Positions 24,102 through 32,344 of a DNA stretch of 64,000 nucleotides are shown here, piece after piece. The stretch comes from Lactobacillus crispatus. GTDB taxonomy: Bacteria > Bacillota > Bacilli > Lactobacillales > Lactobacillaceae. Every line of letters starts with the position of its first letter. Position 1 is the first letter of the stretch. The position numbers and the translations under genes are program-made. The stretch is from assembly GCF_018987235.1 (NCBI RefSeq), contig NZ_CP072197.1, positions 620,001-684,000 of the forward strand, read 5' to 3'. Under the pieces are notes generated by a model. That model was given only the letters and a program-made list of their open reading frames with translations, was not told where the DNA came from and made no database searches.

Positions 24102-24842
24102 AAGTTTGGCGTACCGCAAGGTGGACCGCTCTCGCCAATCCTATCCAATATCTATTTAGATAAAATGGACAAGGAATTGGAACAAAGAGGCTTGCGCTTT
24201 GTTCGCTATGTCGATGACTGCAATATCTTCGTCAAGAGTGGTAAATCGGCTAAGCGCGTGATGAAGTCAATTACATCATGGCTAGAAAGAAAACTGTTCT
24301 TAAAAGTTAACACTACTAAAACTAAAGTAGTTAGACCAACGAAGAGCAATTTCCTAGGCTTTACCTTCTGGAAAACGGGCGAAAACTGGCAAGCAAAGCC
24401 GGGAGACGACCGTAAAGCCAAGTTTTATGACAAGATTAGAGAATTGTTGAGTCGCCATAAAGCAGTTGCTCAACCTCTATCATTAGTCTTTACTAAGATA
24501 AATCAAGTGGTCAGAGGCTGGATCAACTACTTTGGTATTGGCACAATGAATACCTTTATGGATAAATTTGGACAATGGCTGCGGCACAAGGTCTGAGTAG
24601 TCATTGTTAAGCAATGGAAACTGCCCAAAAGAATATACCAACTTGATGCGGATAAACAAGGCCTTAAGGTGTAACTTTAGTGATGAAGATATACATAAAG
24701 TAGCTAATACCGCTTGGGTTGGTATAAACGCAGTACCGGTCATGTAGTTAACTTTTTGCTTAGCCCAAAAGTATTGGGCATAAGCAAAGCGGACCGCCCA
24801 GGATTAGTCAATCCGCTGGAATACTATTTAGTTCGTAAATAA
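24102..24842 (+). pseudogene. Group II intron reverse transcriptase/maturase remnant (LtrA-type)
   Basis: The frame opens at 24102 with the RT motif FGVPQGGPLSPILSNIYLDK, then RYVDDCNIFVKS (the YxDD catalytic motif) and the maturase region VVRGWINYFGIG, ending at TGA 24597. Beyond that stop the sequence still encodes maturase C-terminal residues in shifting frames (VVIVKQWKLPKRIY, NFSDEDIHKVANT) and returns to the first frame for VNFLLSPKVLG...RPGLVNPLEYYL with a stop at 24840. The N-terminal half of the protein is gone. It is a truncated, multiply mutated relic. Confidence 0.85.
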
Positions 24843-25020
24843 TTACAAATGTAGCACCAGATATGGAAACATACGTCCGAGCAGTGAAAGGGGGGCGAGC
24901 TTGAAAGCGCCTTCTACTCTATTGCTACTTAAAAAGTTTAACCGTCAAAATACTTCTGCAAGAAAATGCAGAAATACTTGAAAAGCTGGCTTTTATTAAG
25001 CAGGGAGCATATTATAAAAC
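24843..25020 (+). other. Gene-free tail of the decayed intron
   Basis: No ORF, promoter or terminator is convincing here. The stretch near 24870-24955 has G-rich and complementary C-rich parts (GGGGGGCG...GCGCC) that could be left-over intron ribozyme structure, but I could not fold a standard domain V with confidence. Confidence 0.3.
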
Positions 25021-25032
25021 ATGTAAAGGAAA

Positions 25033-25046
25033 TGTAAGCGCCTACT
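25033..25046. promoter_or_regulatory. Weak cre-like site upstream of the LacI-type gene
   Basis: TGTAAGCGCCTACT matches the left half of the cre consensus and the central CG well but is less good on the right. Confidence 0.4.
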
Positions 25047-25106
25047 TGAAAGAATGATTCTAAGCCTTTACGAACTACTATTGATTATTAGAATGGGGTG
25101 AAATCA

Positions 25107-26099
25107 ATGGTCACATTAAAGGATATTGCCAAATTAGCTCATGTGAATGAGAGTACAGTATCACGAGCTTTAAATGGTTCAGTATATGTGCATCCTGATA
25201 CTAAGAAAAAAGTATTTGAAGCAGCAAAAAAACTGAGCTATGATCCTGATTTATTACGGAAAGCAATCCAACAAGGCAAAACCAAGACCATTGGTATTAT
25301 CATTCCTAATTTGCAGTACAACATTTTTATGGATTTTGTTCAAAAAGCTGAAATCAATGCCAATGCTGTTAATTATAAGATAATCATTGCAATTTCAAAT
25401 GATGATTCTCAGCAAGAGCGCAAATTACTCATGCGAATGAGAAATGGATTAGTTGATGGCATTGTCATCACTTCAACGGGTGGTAATAATCATTTGCTTG
25501 AAGATATTCAAGCGGGTGGGATGCCAGTTATGCAAATTTTTAGAAATGTTGACTCAAAAATAGATAGTGTTTCAGTTAATTATAAACAAAGTGTTGAAAT
25601 TGCAGTTGATAATCTGTTGGAAAGCGGAGCTACTAATCTTGCATTAATCAATGGCTCAATTACTGATCAACCTTATCAGGATAAACTAGCAGCTTTTGAA
25701 AAAGTGATGAATAAACAAAGTAAAGAAATAATTGCTGAAAGCTTAAATGAATATCCTAAATCTTTTGAACAAGCTGGATATGATCTTACAGCTAAAATTC
25801 TTAAGAGGTATCCAAAAGTTAATGGCTTGCTAGTCGCTAATGATACTGAAGCGTTAGGTGCAATGCACTTTCTAAAAGAACAAAAATTAGATGTGCCAAA
25901 TCAAGTTAAAGTAATTAGCTTAGCAGGTTGCAGTGTTAGCAGTCTATATCAAACGCAAGTAAGTAATACCGCGTTTCCAATAGAAAGCATCTCAATGCGG
26001 GCATTAAGCCTCTTGATTTCTAGAATCGAAAAGCTTGAAAAATTACCTCTTCAACATCAAGTGCTAAATACAGCATTTAATAAGCGTCAAACGTGCTAA
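25107..26099 (+). CDS. LacI/GalR-family transcriptional regulator
   Basis: 330 residues from ATG 25107, which has GGGGTG upstream (GTG 25098 is a possible earlier start). The N-terminal LacI helix-turn-helix reads TLKDIAKLAHVNESTVSRALNG, followed by the hinge (KLSYDPD) and a periplasmic-binding-like sensor domain (TIGIIIPNLQYNIFMDF, LLVANDTEALGAM). It is 13 bases upstream of the DapA-like gene in the same direction, so it is likely the local regulator of the lyase and symporter. The effector is unknown. Confidence 0.92.
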   Translation: MVTLKDIAKLAHVNESTVSRALNGSVYVHPDTKKKVFEAAKKLSYDPDLLRKAIQQGKTKTIGIIIPNLQYNIFMDFVQKAEINANAVNYKIIIAISNDDSQQERKLLMRMRNGLVDGIVITSTGGNNHLLEDIQAGGMPVMQIFRNVDSKIDSVSVNYKQSVEIAVDNLLESGATNLALINGSITDQPYQDKLAAFEKVMNKQSKEIIAESLNEYPKSFEQAGYDLTAKILKRYPKVNGLLVANDTEALGAMHFLKEQKLDVPNQVKVISLAGCSVSSLYQTQVSNTAFPIESISMRALSLLISRIEKLEKLPLQHQVLNTAFNKRQTC

Positions 26100-26112
26100 A
26101 GGAGAACTTAAA

Positions 26113-27072
26113 ATGATTAAGACAAAGAACTTTAAAACTATTTTTCCAGCTATCTCTGTTCCAATGAACGACGATGACACAATTAAAGAAGCAGAATTTA
26201 GAAAGTATTTAGATTGGCTTGAAACTTTCTATGATGACGGAATTCAAGGCATTGTAACTAATGGACACACTGGTGAAATCACCGCTTTAAGTCGTGAAGA
26301 ACGTAAGCGTGTTACCCAAATTGCTGCTGATGAAGTCGGCGATAAGATGACTATTGTATCTGGTGTAAGTAGTGAAAATACTCGAGATGCTATTGAAACT
26401 GCTAAAGATGCTAAAGAAGCTGGCGCTGATGCCATTCTGTTAATGCCACCTCATATGTGGTTAAGATTTGGTATGAATCCCAAGTCACCATTTGAATGGG
26501 TTAAAGATGTTGCTGAAGGTGCTGATATTGATATTATTATTCACCTATATCCTGCAACTACCAAGGCTTTCTATCCATTAGATACGCTAATTAAGATGTG
26601 CACTGAAATCCCTCACGTAAAAGGGATCAAGATGGGAACTCGTGTACAATCTGTTTATGAAGAAGAAGTTAGAACTTTAAGAAAAGAATCTCCAGATACT
26701 GCTTTACTTACCTGTCATGATGAAACTATTTGTAATTCATTATTCCCAGGGATGGACGGAGCTATTTTAGGTTTTGCTGGTTGTATTCCAGAATTGATTT
26801 CAAAGGCATTTAAGATTTATCGGACAGGTACATGTCAAGAATTACATGACATTGATGACAAGATCTTCCCAGTAGAGCGTGCCATTTATCGTGGTGGTCA
26901 ACCTTCTGGTGAAGCTCATGCCAGATTAAAGCAAGTATTGGTTGATCGTGGTGTGTTTGATAATGCTCACATGCGTAAGCCAGTTCTTCCTTTGACTGAT
27001 GAAAGTAAGAAGACTATTGCTGAAGGTGTTGCAGCTAGTGGATTAGACAAAGTTGATATGAGTAAATTCTAA
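26113..27072 (+). CDS. Dihydrodipicolinate synthase/N-acetylneuraminate lyase superfamily protein
   Basis: A 319-residue TIM-barrel class I aldolase. Visible family features are GIVTNGHTGEITALSREER (the GxxGE loop), the proton-relay Tyr in IIHLYPATT and the Schiff-base Lys in HVKGIKMGT. It is too far from lysine genes to be called dapA. With a LacI regulator before it and a sodium symporter after it, it probably cleaves an imported sugar acid, sialic acid or a related keto-acid. No nanE, nanK or nagAB is adjacent, so the substrate is open. Confidence 0.85.
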   Translation: MIKTKNFKTIFPAISVPMNDDDTIKEAEFRKYLDWLETFYDDGIQGIVTNGHTGEITALSREERKRVTQIAADEVGDKMTIVSGVSSENTRDAIETAKDAKEAGADAILLMPPHMWLRFGMNPKSPFEWVKDVAEGADIDIIIHLYPATTKAFYPLDTLIKMCTEIPHVKGIKMGTRVQSVYEEEVRTLRKESPDTALLTCHDETICNSLFPGMDGAILGFAGCIPELISKAFKIYRTGTCQELHDIDDKIFPVERAIYRGGQPSGEAHARLKQVLVDRGVFDNAHMRKPVLPLTDESKKTIAEGVAASGLDKVDMSKF

Positions 27073-27090
27073 CTGCTAGTGTAGACTAGA

Positions 27091-27133
27091 AAGGGCGTTG
27101 TTAGGTTGAAAATCAACTAGCAATGCCTTTTTT
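27091..27133 (+). terminator. Hairpin between lyase and symporter
   Basis: AAAGGGCGTTGTTAGGTTG pairs imperfectly with CAACTAGCAATGCCTTTTTT. It has a T run and could terminate the lyase transcript or reduce read-through into the symporter, whose own ribosome binding site (AGAAGGAG) follows. Confidence 0.65.
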
Positions 27134-27147
27134 AGAAGGAGAATATT

Positions 27148-28533
27148 ATGTCGGTTATAAACTCAAATACTTCAATAATTATTCTAACCGCTGTTATCCT
27201 TTATATTTTGCTTACTTCTTACTTGAGTTACAAGTGGAGTGGTCACTCAAATTCTGAATTCATGCAAGGTGGAAAGGGAATCCCCTACTTTGTTGTTGCT
27301 GTCATGCTATTCTCAAATTATAACGGAATTATGGCTGTGGTAGGTACTGCTCAAAGAGCTTATAGCAGTGGATTTGCAGCAGCTTGGTCAGTTTTTGCCG
27401 CAGCAATAGGCTTTGTCCTTTATGGTCTTTTCTTTGTTAAGCGACTTTATAATACGGGTAGTTTTACAATCTCTGGTGCTATTAAACAGAAGTATGGTAG
27501 GTCATCACAAATAATTGTCTCTATTATCATGATTTATGCGATGTTAATGTTGAATTTGAATACTTACTTTAGTGGAGCTAGTGTTTTACATGAAATTTTA
27601 GGAACAAACCTACAAATTTCAATGATCATAATTGCTATTGTTAGTACAATATATTTCAGTATTGGGGGAATGAAAAGTGTTGCCAAAACGACGATGATTC
27701 ATACTTTCTTTAAATATTGTTCTGTTTTAATTATCGTTGCAGTTGCATTAGTTCTCACTCATGGTGTGCATAAAATGACAGTTAAATTACCTTCATATTA
27801 TTTTAGCTTAACTGGTAAAATTGGTTGGGGAACAATTATTGGCTGGATTTTAACTTCGACTGGAGCTATTTTTTCAACCCAATTTATTGCTCAAGCAATC
27901 GCATCGACGCCATCAGCTAAAGCTGCTCAAAAAGCTTCTTTCTGGGCAGCTGCTCTAGTTGTTCCGTTTGGTATAGGGTTAGGACTCATTGGTGTTTGTG
28001 CTAGATATTTATATCCCCACTTAAATCCTTTGTATGCTCTACCTGTCTTTTTAGGTCATATGAAAACTATCTGGGCTACGATTGCTGCCATTGGATTATT
28101 GGCTAGTGTTTTTATTGGAGTTAGTGCTTGTTCTTTGGCCATAGTTGCTTTGATAGTAGATGATTTTTATGTACCACACTGGAAGCCACAACCTCAAAAA
28201 CAACTACATGTGACAAAAATAATCTCAGTTATTGTAGGATTATTGCCGTTGATTTTCATGTTTATGACTCCAAATGTTCTGGCATTATCATTTTTCGCTA
28301 AAGCTTTAAGAGTATCTATTGCAATTGTTGCAGTGTTAGCTTTCTATTTACCAAGTTTTAACAATACTAAAGTGGCTAACGTGGCGTTGATTGGTACGAC
28401 AGTTTTAACTACAGTATGGTATTTATTAGGTGATCCATTTGGCATTAATGACACTTATATTGCAATTTTTACACCGCTAATTGTAATTCTTTGTGGCAGA
28501 ATATTTACTGCAAAGACTATTTCTAAGAGTTAG
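27148..28533 (+). CDS. Sodium:solute symporter (SSS family)
   Basis: A 461-residue integral membrane protein with 12-13 hydrophobic helices. SSS features include the N-terminal KGIPYFVVAVMLFSNYNG stretch and the later TGAIFSTQFIAQAIAS region around the sodium site. It would import a solute with Na+; its gene context with a DapA-like lyase and a LacI regulator points to a carboxylated sugar or similar acid. It is at the right-hand end of the unit, just before the first IS982 copy. Confidence 0.88.
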   Translation: MSVINSNTSIIILTAVILYILLTSYLSYKWSGHSNSEFMQGGKGIPYFVVAVMLFSNYNGIMAVVGTAQRAYSSGFAAAWSVFAAAIGFVLYGLFFVKRLYNTGSFTISGAIKQKYGRSSQIIVSIIMIYAMLMLNLNTYFSGASVLHEILGTNLQISMIIIAIVSTIYFSIGGMKSVAKTTMIHTFFKYCSVLIIVAVALVLTHGVHKMTVKLPSYYFSLTGKIGWGTIIGWILTSTGAIFSTQFIAQAIASTPSAKAAQKASFWAAALVVPFGIGLGLIGVCARYLYPHLNPLYALPVFLGHMKTIWATIAAIGLLASVFIGVSACSLAIVALIVDDFYVPHWKPQPQKQLHVTKIISVIVGLLPLIFMFMTPNVLALSFFAKALRVSIAIVAVLAFYLPSFNNTKVANVALIGTTVLTTVWYLLGDPFGINDTYIAIFTPLIVILCGRIFTAKTISKS

Positions 28534-28621
28534 TTTTAATGATAAATAGACTTTCGATCAAGCAAAGGTTAAGGAATTCGACTGCATTTTATTTTTGGTA
28601 AATAAAATTTATTAAGATATT

Positions 28622-29586
28622 ACGCGTGGTGCTAGTTAAATCGTTTTAGTTAATAAAAAAGTCCAATCTTGTTAGACTCGACTTGTAAATAGTAATAATA
28701 GAAAAGAGTCTGATCTGATTGAACTGCCTTAAGCTTAAGCGTTTTAGCCACCATTTACAAGTTAGTTTTAAAGATTTAGTGATAATTTGTCGGCACTGGT
28801 ATCGTTTGTATGCACCGGCTGAGTTTACTCATCGGCGAAATATTGATCAAATTAAAACTACGGACAGTCTGATTTTGGCTTTACTTATCTGGCAAGCTAA
28901 GACAGGAATTGAATCACAAAGAAGATTCTGTGAATGTTTCAATTGTTTATCACACTCACGTTTTAATCGGCGTTCACGTCAGCTATTGCAATTGATTTAT
29001 CAGATACGGCAAGAAATGAATAAAAAGGTTGACCTGAATGGACATTTCTTGATCATTGACAGCTTTCCGGTACCTGTTTGCCAACCAATTCGCAACTATC
29101 GTGCTAAAATTTTTCGCGGTTATGCCAACATTGGTTATAAGGCCACCAAGAAAATTTACTTCTATGGTTTCAAAGTTCATGCCATTGTTAGCGATGACGG
29201 TTACATTCTTGATTATGTCGTAACAAAAGCATCAGTTCATGATGCCAAGGAGACAGTTGAACTGATGGAAAATGCACATCCATCTAATTACTATCTTCTT
29301 GGCGACGAAGGCTATTTAGGCAAAGAACTGCATCAACAGCTAAAACAAATGGGTTATGAACTTTGGACACCATATCGTAAAAATATGACAGGAGCTAAAA
29401 AGCACAATGATCATCAATTGATGGCTATTCGCAGAACAATTGAAAGCGACTTTTCGCTTCTGACCTATTACAATGCCGAGAACAATCGAGCACGTAGTCT
29501 GATAGGCTTTCAAAGCCGGTTGGAAATTGCAATTTTAGCTTATAATTTGGCTTATTGTCTAGAACGATTTAACTAGCACCACGCGT
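28622..29586 (+). mobile_element. IS982-family insertion sequence, copy 1 (965 bp)
   Basis: The ends are ACGCGTGGTGCTAGTTAAAT and its inverted copy, matching over about 24 bases with one mismatch. An exact 9-bp target duplication TAAGATATT flanks it (28613-28621 and 29587-29595). The element is nearly identical to copy 2 at 47297-48261; the differences I saw are single bases near both ends. It carries a single transposase gene. Confidence 0.93.
28719..29576 (+). CDS. IS982-family transposase, copy 1
   Basis: A 285-residue DDE transposase. It starts at a TTG (28719) with AAAAGAG upstream. Core motifs are FLIIDSFPVPVCQ (first Asp), YLLGDEGYLG (second Asp) and AIRRTIESDFS (Glu). The region YGFKVHAIVSDDGYILDYVV is also typical. 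The frame is intact and protein-identical to copy 2, so it is likely functional. Confidence 0.92.
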   Translation: MNCLKLKRFSHHLQVSFKDLVIICRHWYRLYAPAEFTHRRNIDQIKTTDSLILALLIWQAKTGIESQRRFCECFNCLSHSRFNRRSRQLLQLIYQIRQEMNKKVDLNGHFLIIDSFPVPVCQPIRNYRAKIFRGYANIGYKATKKIYFYGFKVHAIVSDDGYILDYVVTKASVHDAKETVELMENAHPSNYYLLGDEGYLGKELHQQLKQMGYELWTPYRKNMTGAKKHNDHQLMAIRRTIESDFSLLTYYNAENNRARSLIGFQSRLEIAILAYNLAYCLERFN

Positions 29587-29690
29587 TAAGATATTGTAAC
29601 TTTTAACAGCAAATATAGCATTTCAATGAGAATTTTGATCTCCCATTGGGATGCTTATTTGTTTTACTTCGAAATATATAAGAAATGCTT

Positions 29691-29715
29691 TATACTAAAT
29701 ATGTAATCGCTAACA
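29691..29715 (+). promoter_or_regulatory. -10 box and cre-like site before the nitroreductase
   Basis: TATACT (29691-29696) is followed at 29702-29715 by TGTAATCGCTAACA, which fits the cre consensus at all fixed positions. The site lies at or just past the expected transcription start, a position that gives CcpA repression. Confidence 0.65.
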
Positions 29716-29736
29716 AGATAGTGAGAGGTAATAATT

Positions 29737-30381
29737 ATGGGTATTGTAGATAATGATTTTCACAAAATTTTAACCGAAAGACATTCGGTACGTCGTTTTG
29801 ATCCAACTATTAAAATTAGTCGAGATGAAATGAATGAGATGCTAGAAGAAACGATTACAGCTCCTTCAGCATGTAATTTACAAGCATGGAAATTTGTAGT
29901 AGTTGACACCGATGAGGGTAAAAAGAAGCTTCATCAATACTTCATGAATTTCAATTTTCCACAGATTGATAATAGTTCAGCTGTAGTTTTATTCTTTGGT
30001 AACACCTTAGCTTATAAGAAATATAGTGAATTATGGCACAGCATGTATGAAGCTAAAAAGGTAACTAAAGAGGCGATGGAAGCAGCTCTTAATACTTTTA
30101 TGCCATTGTATGAAAAAGCACCGCAAGAAATGTTAGTAGCTGATTCAATGGTAGATAGTTCATTAGCTGCAATGCAATTCATGCTTATTGCTCGTGAACA
30201 TGGTTATGAAACTAATGCAATGGCGGGTTATGATGCTAAAAAAGCAGCAGTAGTGATGGGGCTTGATCCTAAACAGTATGTACCTGTTATGGCTATAGCG
30301 ATAGGTAAGCATGATCCAAAAGCTGAGTCTGAAATAACCACTACTAGATATCCACTTACTGATTTGGTTGATTATGAATAG
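29737..30381 (+). CDS. Nitroreductase-family NAD(P)H oxidoreductase
   Basis: A 214-residue FMN-dependent nitroreductase. The N-terminal FMN-binding signature is RHSVRRFDP, followed by APSACNLQAWKFVVVD; the C-terminal part has AGYDAKKAAVVMGLDPKQYVPVMAIAIG. Enzymes of this group reduce quinones, nitro compounds or flavins. GAGAGG precedes the ATG. It stands alone with its own cre-controlled promoter. Confidence 0.9.
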   Translation: MGIVDNDFHKILTERHSVRRFDPTIKISRDEMNEMLEETITAPSACNLQAWKFVVVDTDEGKKKLHQYFMNFNFPQIDNSSAVVLFFGNTLAYKKYSELWHSMYEAKKVTKEAMEAALNTFMPLYEKAPQEMLVADSMVDSSLAAMQFMLIAREHGYETNAMAGYDAKKAAVVMGLDPKQYVPVMAIAIGKHDPKAESEITTTRYPLTDLVDYE

Positions 30382-30408
30382 TGTAAGTTAAAAGTATCAT
30401 TTTAACTA

Positions 30409-30422
30409 TAAAAGCGTTTACA
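30409..30422. promoter_or_regulatory. cre-like site upstream of the PTS-GH1 operon
   Basis: TAAAAGCGTTTACA matches cre with two mismatches in the left half. It fits catabolite repression of the phospho-glycosidase operon. Confidence 0.5.
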
Positions 30423-30468
30423 TAAGTATATTTTGATTGTAGAATAGATTTAAAGAATTAATTAAGCT

Positions 30469-30523
30469 AGGTACGAATAATTATGACTCTGATTAAAGAG
30501 GCATTTTTGTTCGTACCTTTTTT
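30469..30523 (+). terminator. Terminator hairpin in the leader of the PTS-GH1 operon
   Basis: AGGTACGAA (30469-30477) and TTCGTACCT (30510-30518) are perfect arms around a 32-nt loop, followed by TTTTT. It lies 20 bases before the IIA start, so transcription must read through it. I saw no clear BglG/LicT-type antiterminator sequence; the leader could be a conditional switch. Confidence 0.7.
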
Positions 30524-30542
30524 GGTTTTAGAGGTTGTCAAA

Positions 30543-30899
30543 ATGAGTGCAGAAGAAAAATTTACTAAAGAAGAAATTTCAGAAGTTGGTTTTGCAATTG
30601 TTGCTTATTCCGGAGATGCCAGAAGTGATTTGGTTATGGCAATGAATAAAGCTAGTGAAGGTAAAATCAGTGAAGCCAAAGCTCTTGTTAAAGATGCTGA
30701 AGAATCAATTAATATGGCTCATAATGCACAGACCAAGCTGTTAAGTAAAGAAGCAGCTGGTGACAACATGGATGTAACCTTCATTATGGTTCATGGTCAA
30801 GATACACTAATGACGACAATGCTTTTGAAGGATGAGATGAAAACCATAATTAACCTGTATGAACGAGTTAATAAACTTGAGGGTAAGGATATCGAATAG
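30543..30899 (+). CDS. PTS lactose/cellobiose-type EIIA component
   Basis: 118 residues from ATG 30543 (GAGGT upstream; the earlier ATG at 30483 lies in the terminator leader). It has the all-helical LacF/CelC fold with INMAHNAQTKLLSKEAAG and the phosphorylated-His segment IMVHGQDTLMTT. It passes phosphate from HPr to EIIB. It is the first gene of the IIA-GH1-IICB operon, 8 bases ahead of the glycosidase. Confidence 0.9.
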   Translation: MSAEEKFTKEEISEVGFAIVAYSGDARSDLVMAMNKASEGKISEAKALVKDAEESINMAHNAQTKLLSKEAAGDNMDVTFIMVHGQDTLMTTMLLKDEMKTIINLYERVNKLEGKDIE

Positions 30900-30907
30900 G
30901 TGTAATC

Positions 30908-32344
30908 ATGATTAAGTTAAATAGAGTTACTCAATTACCTGCTAATTTTGTTTGGGGAGCGGCAATGGCGGCTTATCAAGTAGAAGGTGCTACTCAAGAA
31001 GATGGTAAAGGACAGAATATGTGGGATGTTTATCTTAAAAAGCAAGGGCGATTTTCACCTGATCCAGCCAGTGATTTCTATCATTTATATCCCATAGATT
31101 TAAAATTAGCACATGATTTTGGCTTAAATGCAATAAGGCTTTCAATCTCCTGGTCTAGGATTTTTCCAGATATCGATGGTAAGCCTAATACAAAAGGCGT
31201 AAATCATTATCATCGGGTATTTACGGAATGTCTAAAGAATCACCTTGTACCTTATGTTGCTCTACATCATTTTGATTCACCAGAGCAAATGTTGGAAGAG
31301 GGAGATTGGTTAAATAGAAAAAATATTAGGCGTTTTGTTAAATATGCAGAATTTTGTTTTAAAGAATTTCCTGAAGTAAAGAATTGGTTCACTATTAATG
31401 AGATGATTTCGTTAGCTAGCGGGCAATATCTAGGTGGTCAATTTCCACCAAATCATCATTTTAATGTTTCTGAAGCAATTCAAGCGGAACACAATATGCT
31501 GCTGGCTCATGCTCAAGCGGTAATTAAATATCATGAATTAGGAATGAAGGGAAGAATAGGTTGTATTCAAGCGATAAAACCAGGTTTTCCCAATACTAAT
31601 AAGTCAGAGGATATTCAAGCTGCAGCCAGATATGATGCTTATAATAATCGGTTTTTATTAGATGGCGCGTTATTAGGAATATACCAACCAGAAACGATGA
31701 AATTATTGAACCAGGTATTAGAAGCTAATAATGGAAAATTAATAATAGAACCAGGTGATATGGAAATCTTGAAAAAGGCTGCACCGCTGAATGGAATGTT
31801 TGGCTTTAATTATTATCGTTCTGAGTTTGTGGAAAATTATAATGGTGAGAATGAGGAGAGAGTCAATACAACTGGTGATAAAAGTAGTTCCTCGTTCAAG
31901 TTTAAGGGAGTAGGAAAATTTGTAAAACGTCCAGAAATTCCTAGAACTGATTGGGATTGGACTATTTATCCAGCTGGTTTATATAAAATGCTACTGAGAT
32001 TAAAACATGATTATCCAAATATGCCGACAATTTATATCACTGAAAATGGTCTAGGACTTAAAGAAGAACTACCGGCGGATAAGCTGATTAATAATGATGA
32101 TAAGCGAATTGATTTTATTGATCAACATGTAGCGGCTTTGTTAAAAGCAAGAAAAGCAGGAGTTAATGTCAATGGCTATTTTGTTTGGTCTTTGCAAGAT
32201 CAGTTTTCTTGGGTAAATGGCTACAATAAGCGTTACGGCCTATTTTATGTAGATTATCAAACGCAAAAACGATATCCCAAACGAAGTGCATATTGGTTTA
32301 AAGAGCTGAGTAAAACTATGAATGACGAGGAGGGAGAATCATGA
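30908..32344 (+). CDS. GH1 6-phospho-beta-galactosidase/glucosidase
   Basis: 478 residues, a (beta/alpha)8 GH1 enzyme. It starts LPANFVWGAAMAAYQVEGA, has the acid/base Glu in FTINEM and the nucleophile Glu in YITENG (~residue 378). The N-terminal PASDFYHLYPIDLKLAHDFG is close to the LacG type. It hydrolyses phosphorylated disaccharides imported by the PTS. Galactoside versus glucoside preference is not settled by sequence. Its last bases overlap the IICB start (ATGA), so the three genes are coupled. Confidence 0.9.
   Translation: MIKLNRVTQLPANFVWGAAMAAYQVEGATQEDGKGQNMWDVYLKKQGRFSPDPASDFYHLYPIDLKLAHDFGLNAIRLSISWSRIFPDIDGKPNTKGVNHYHRVFTECLKNHLVPYVALHHFDSPEQMLEEGDWLNRKNIRRFVKYAEFCFKEFPEVKNWFTINEMISLASGQYLGGQFPPNHHFNVSEAIQAEHNMLLAHAQAVIKYHELGMKGRIGCIQAIKPGFPNTNKSEDIQAAARYDAYNNRFLLDGALLGIYQPETMKLLNQVLEANNGKLIIEPGDMEILKKAAPLNGMFGFNYYRSEFVENYNGENEERVNTTGDKSSSSFKFKGVGKFVKRPEIPRTDWDWTIYPAGLYKMLLRLKHDYPNMPTIYITENGLGLKEELPADKLINNDDKRIDFIDQHVAALLKARKAGVNVNGYFVWSLQDQFSWVNGYNKRYGLFYVDYQTQKRYPKRSAYWFKELSKTMNDEEGES

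Noticed and set aside
24870..24955. Group II intron domain V/VI
   Set aside because: Complementary G- and C-rich parts are present, but I could not fit the standard 34-nt domain V by eye.
30469..30523. BglG/LicT-type ribonucleic antiterminator
   Set aside because: The hairpin is clear, but the sequence before it does not match the RAT consensus and no antiterminator gene is nearby.
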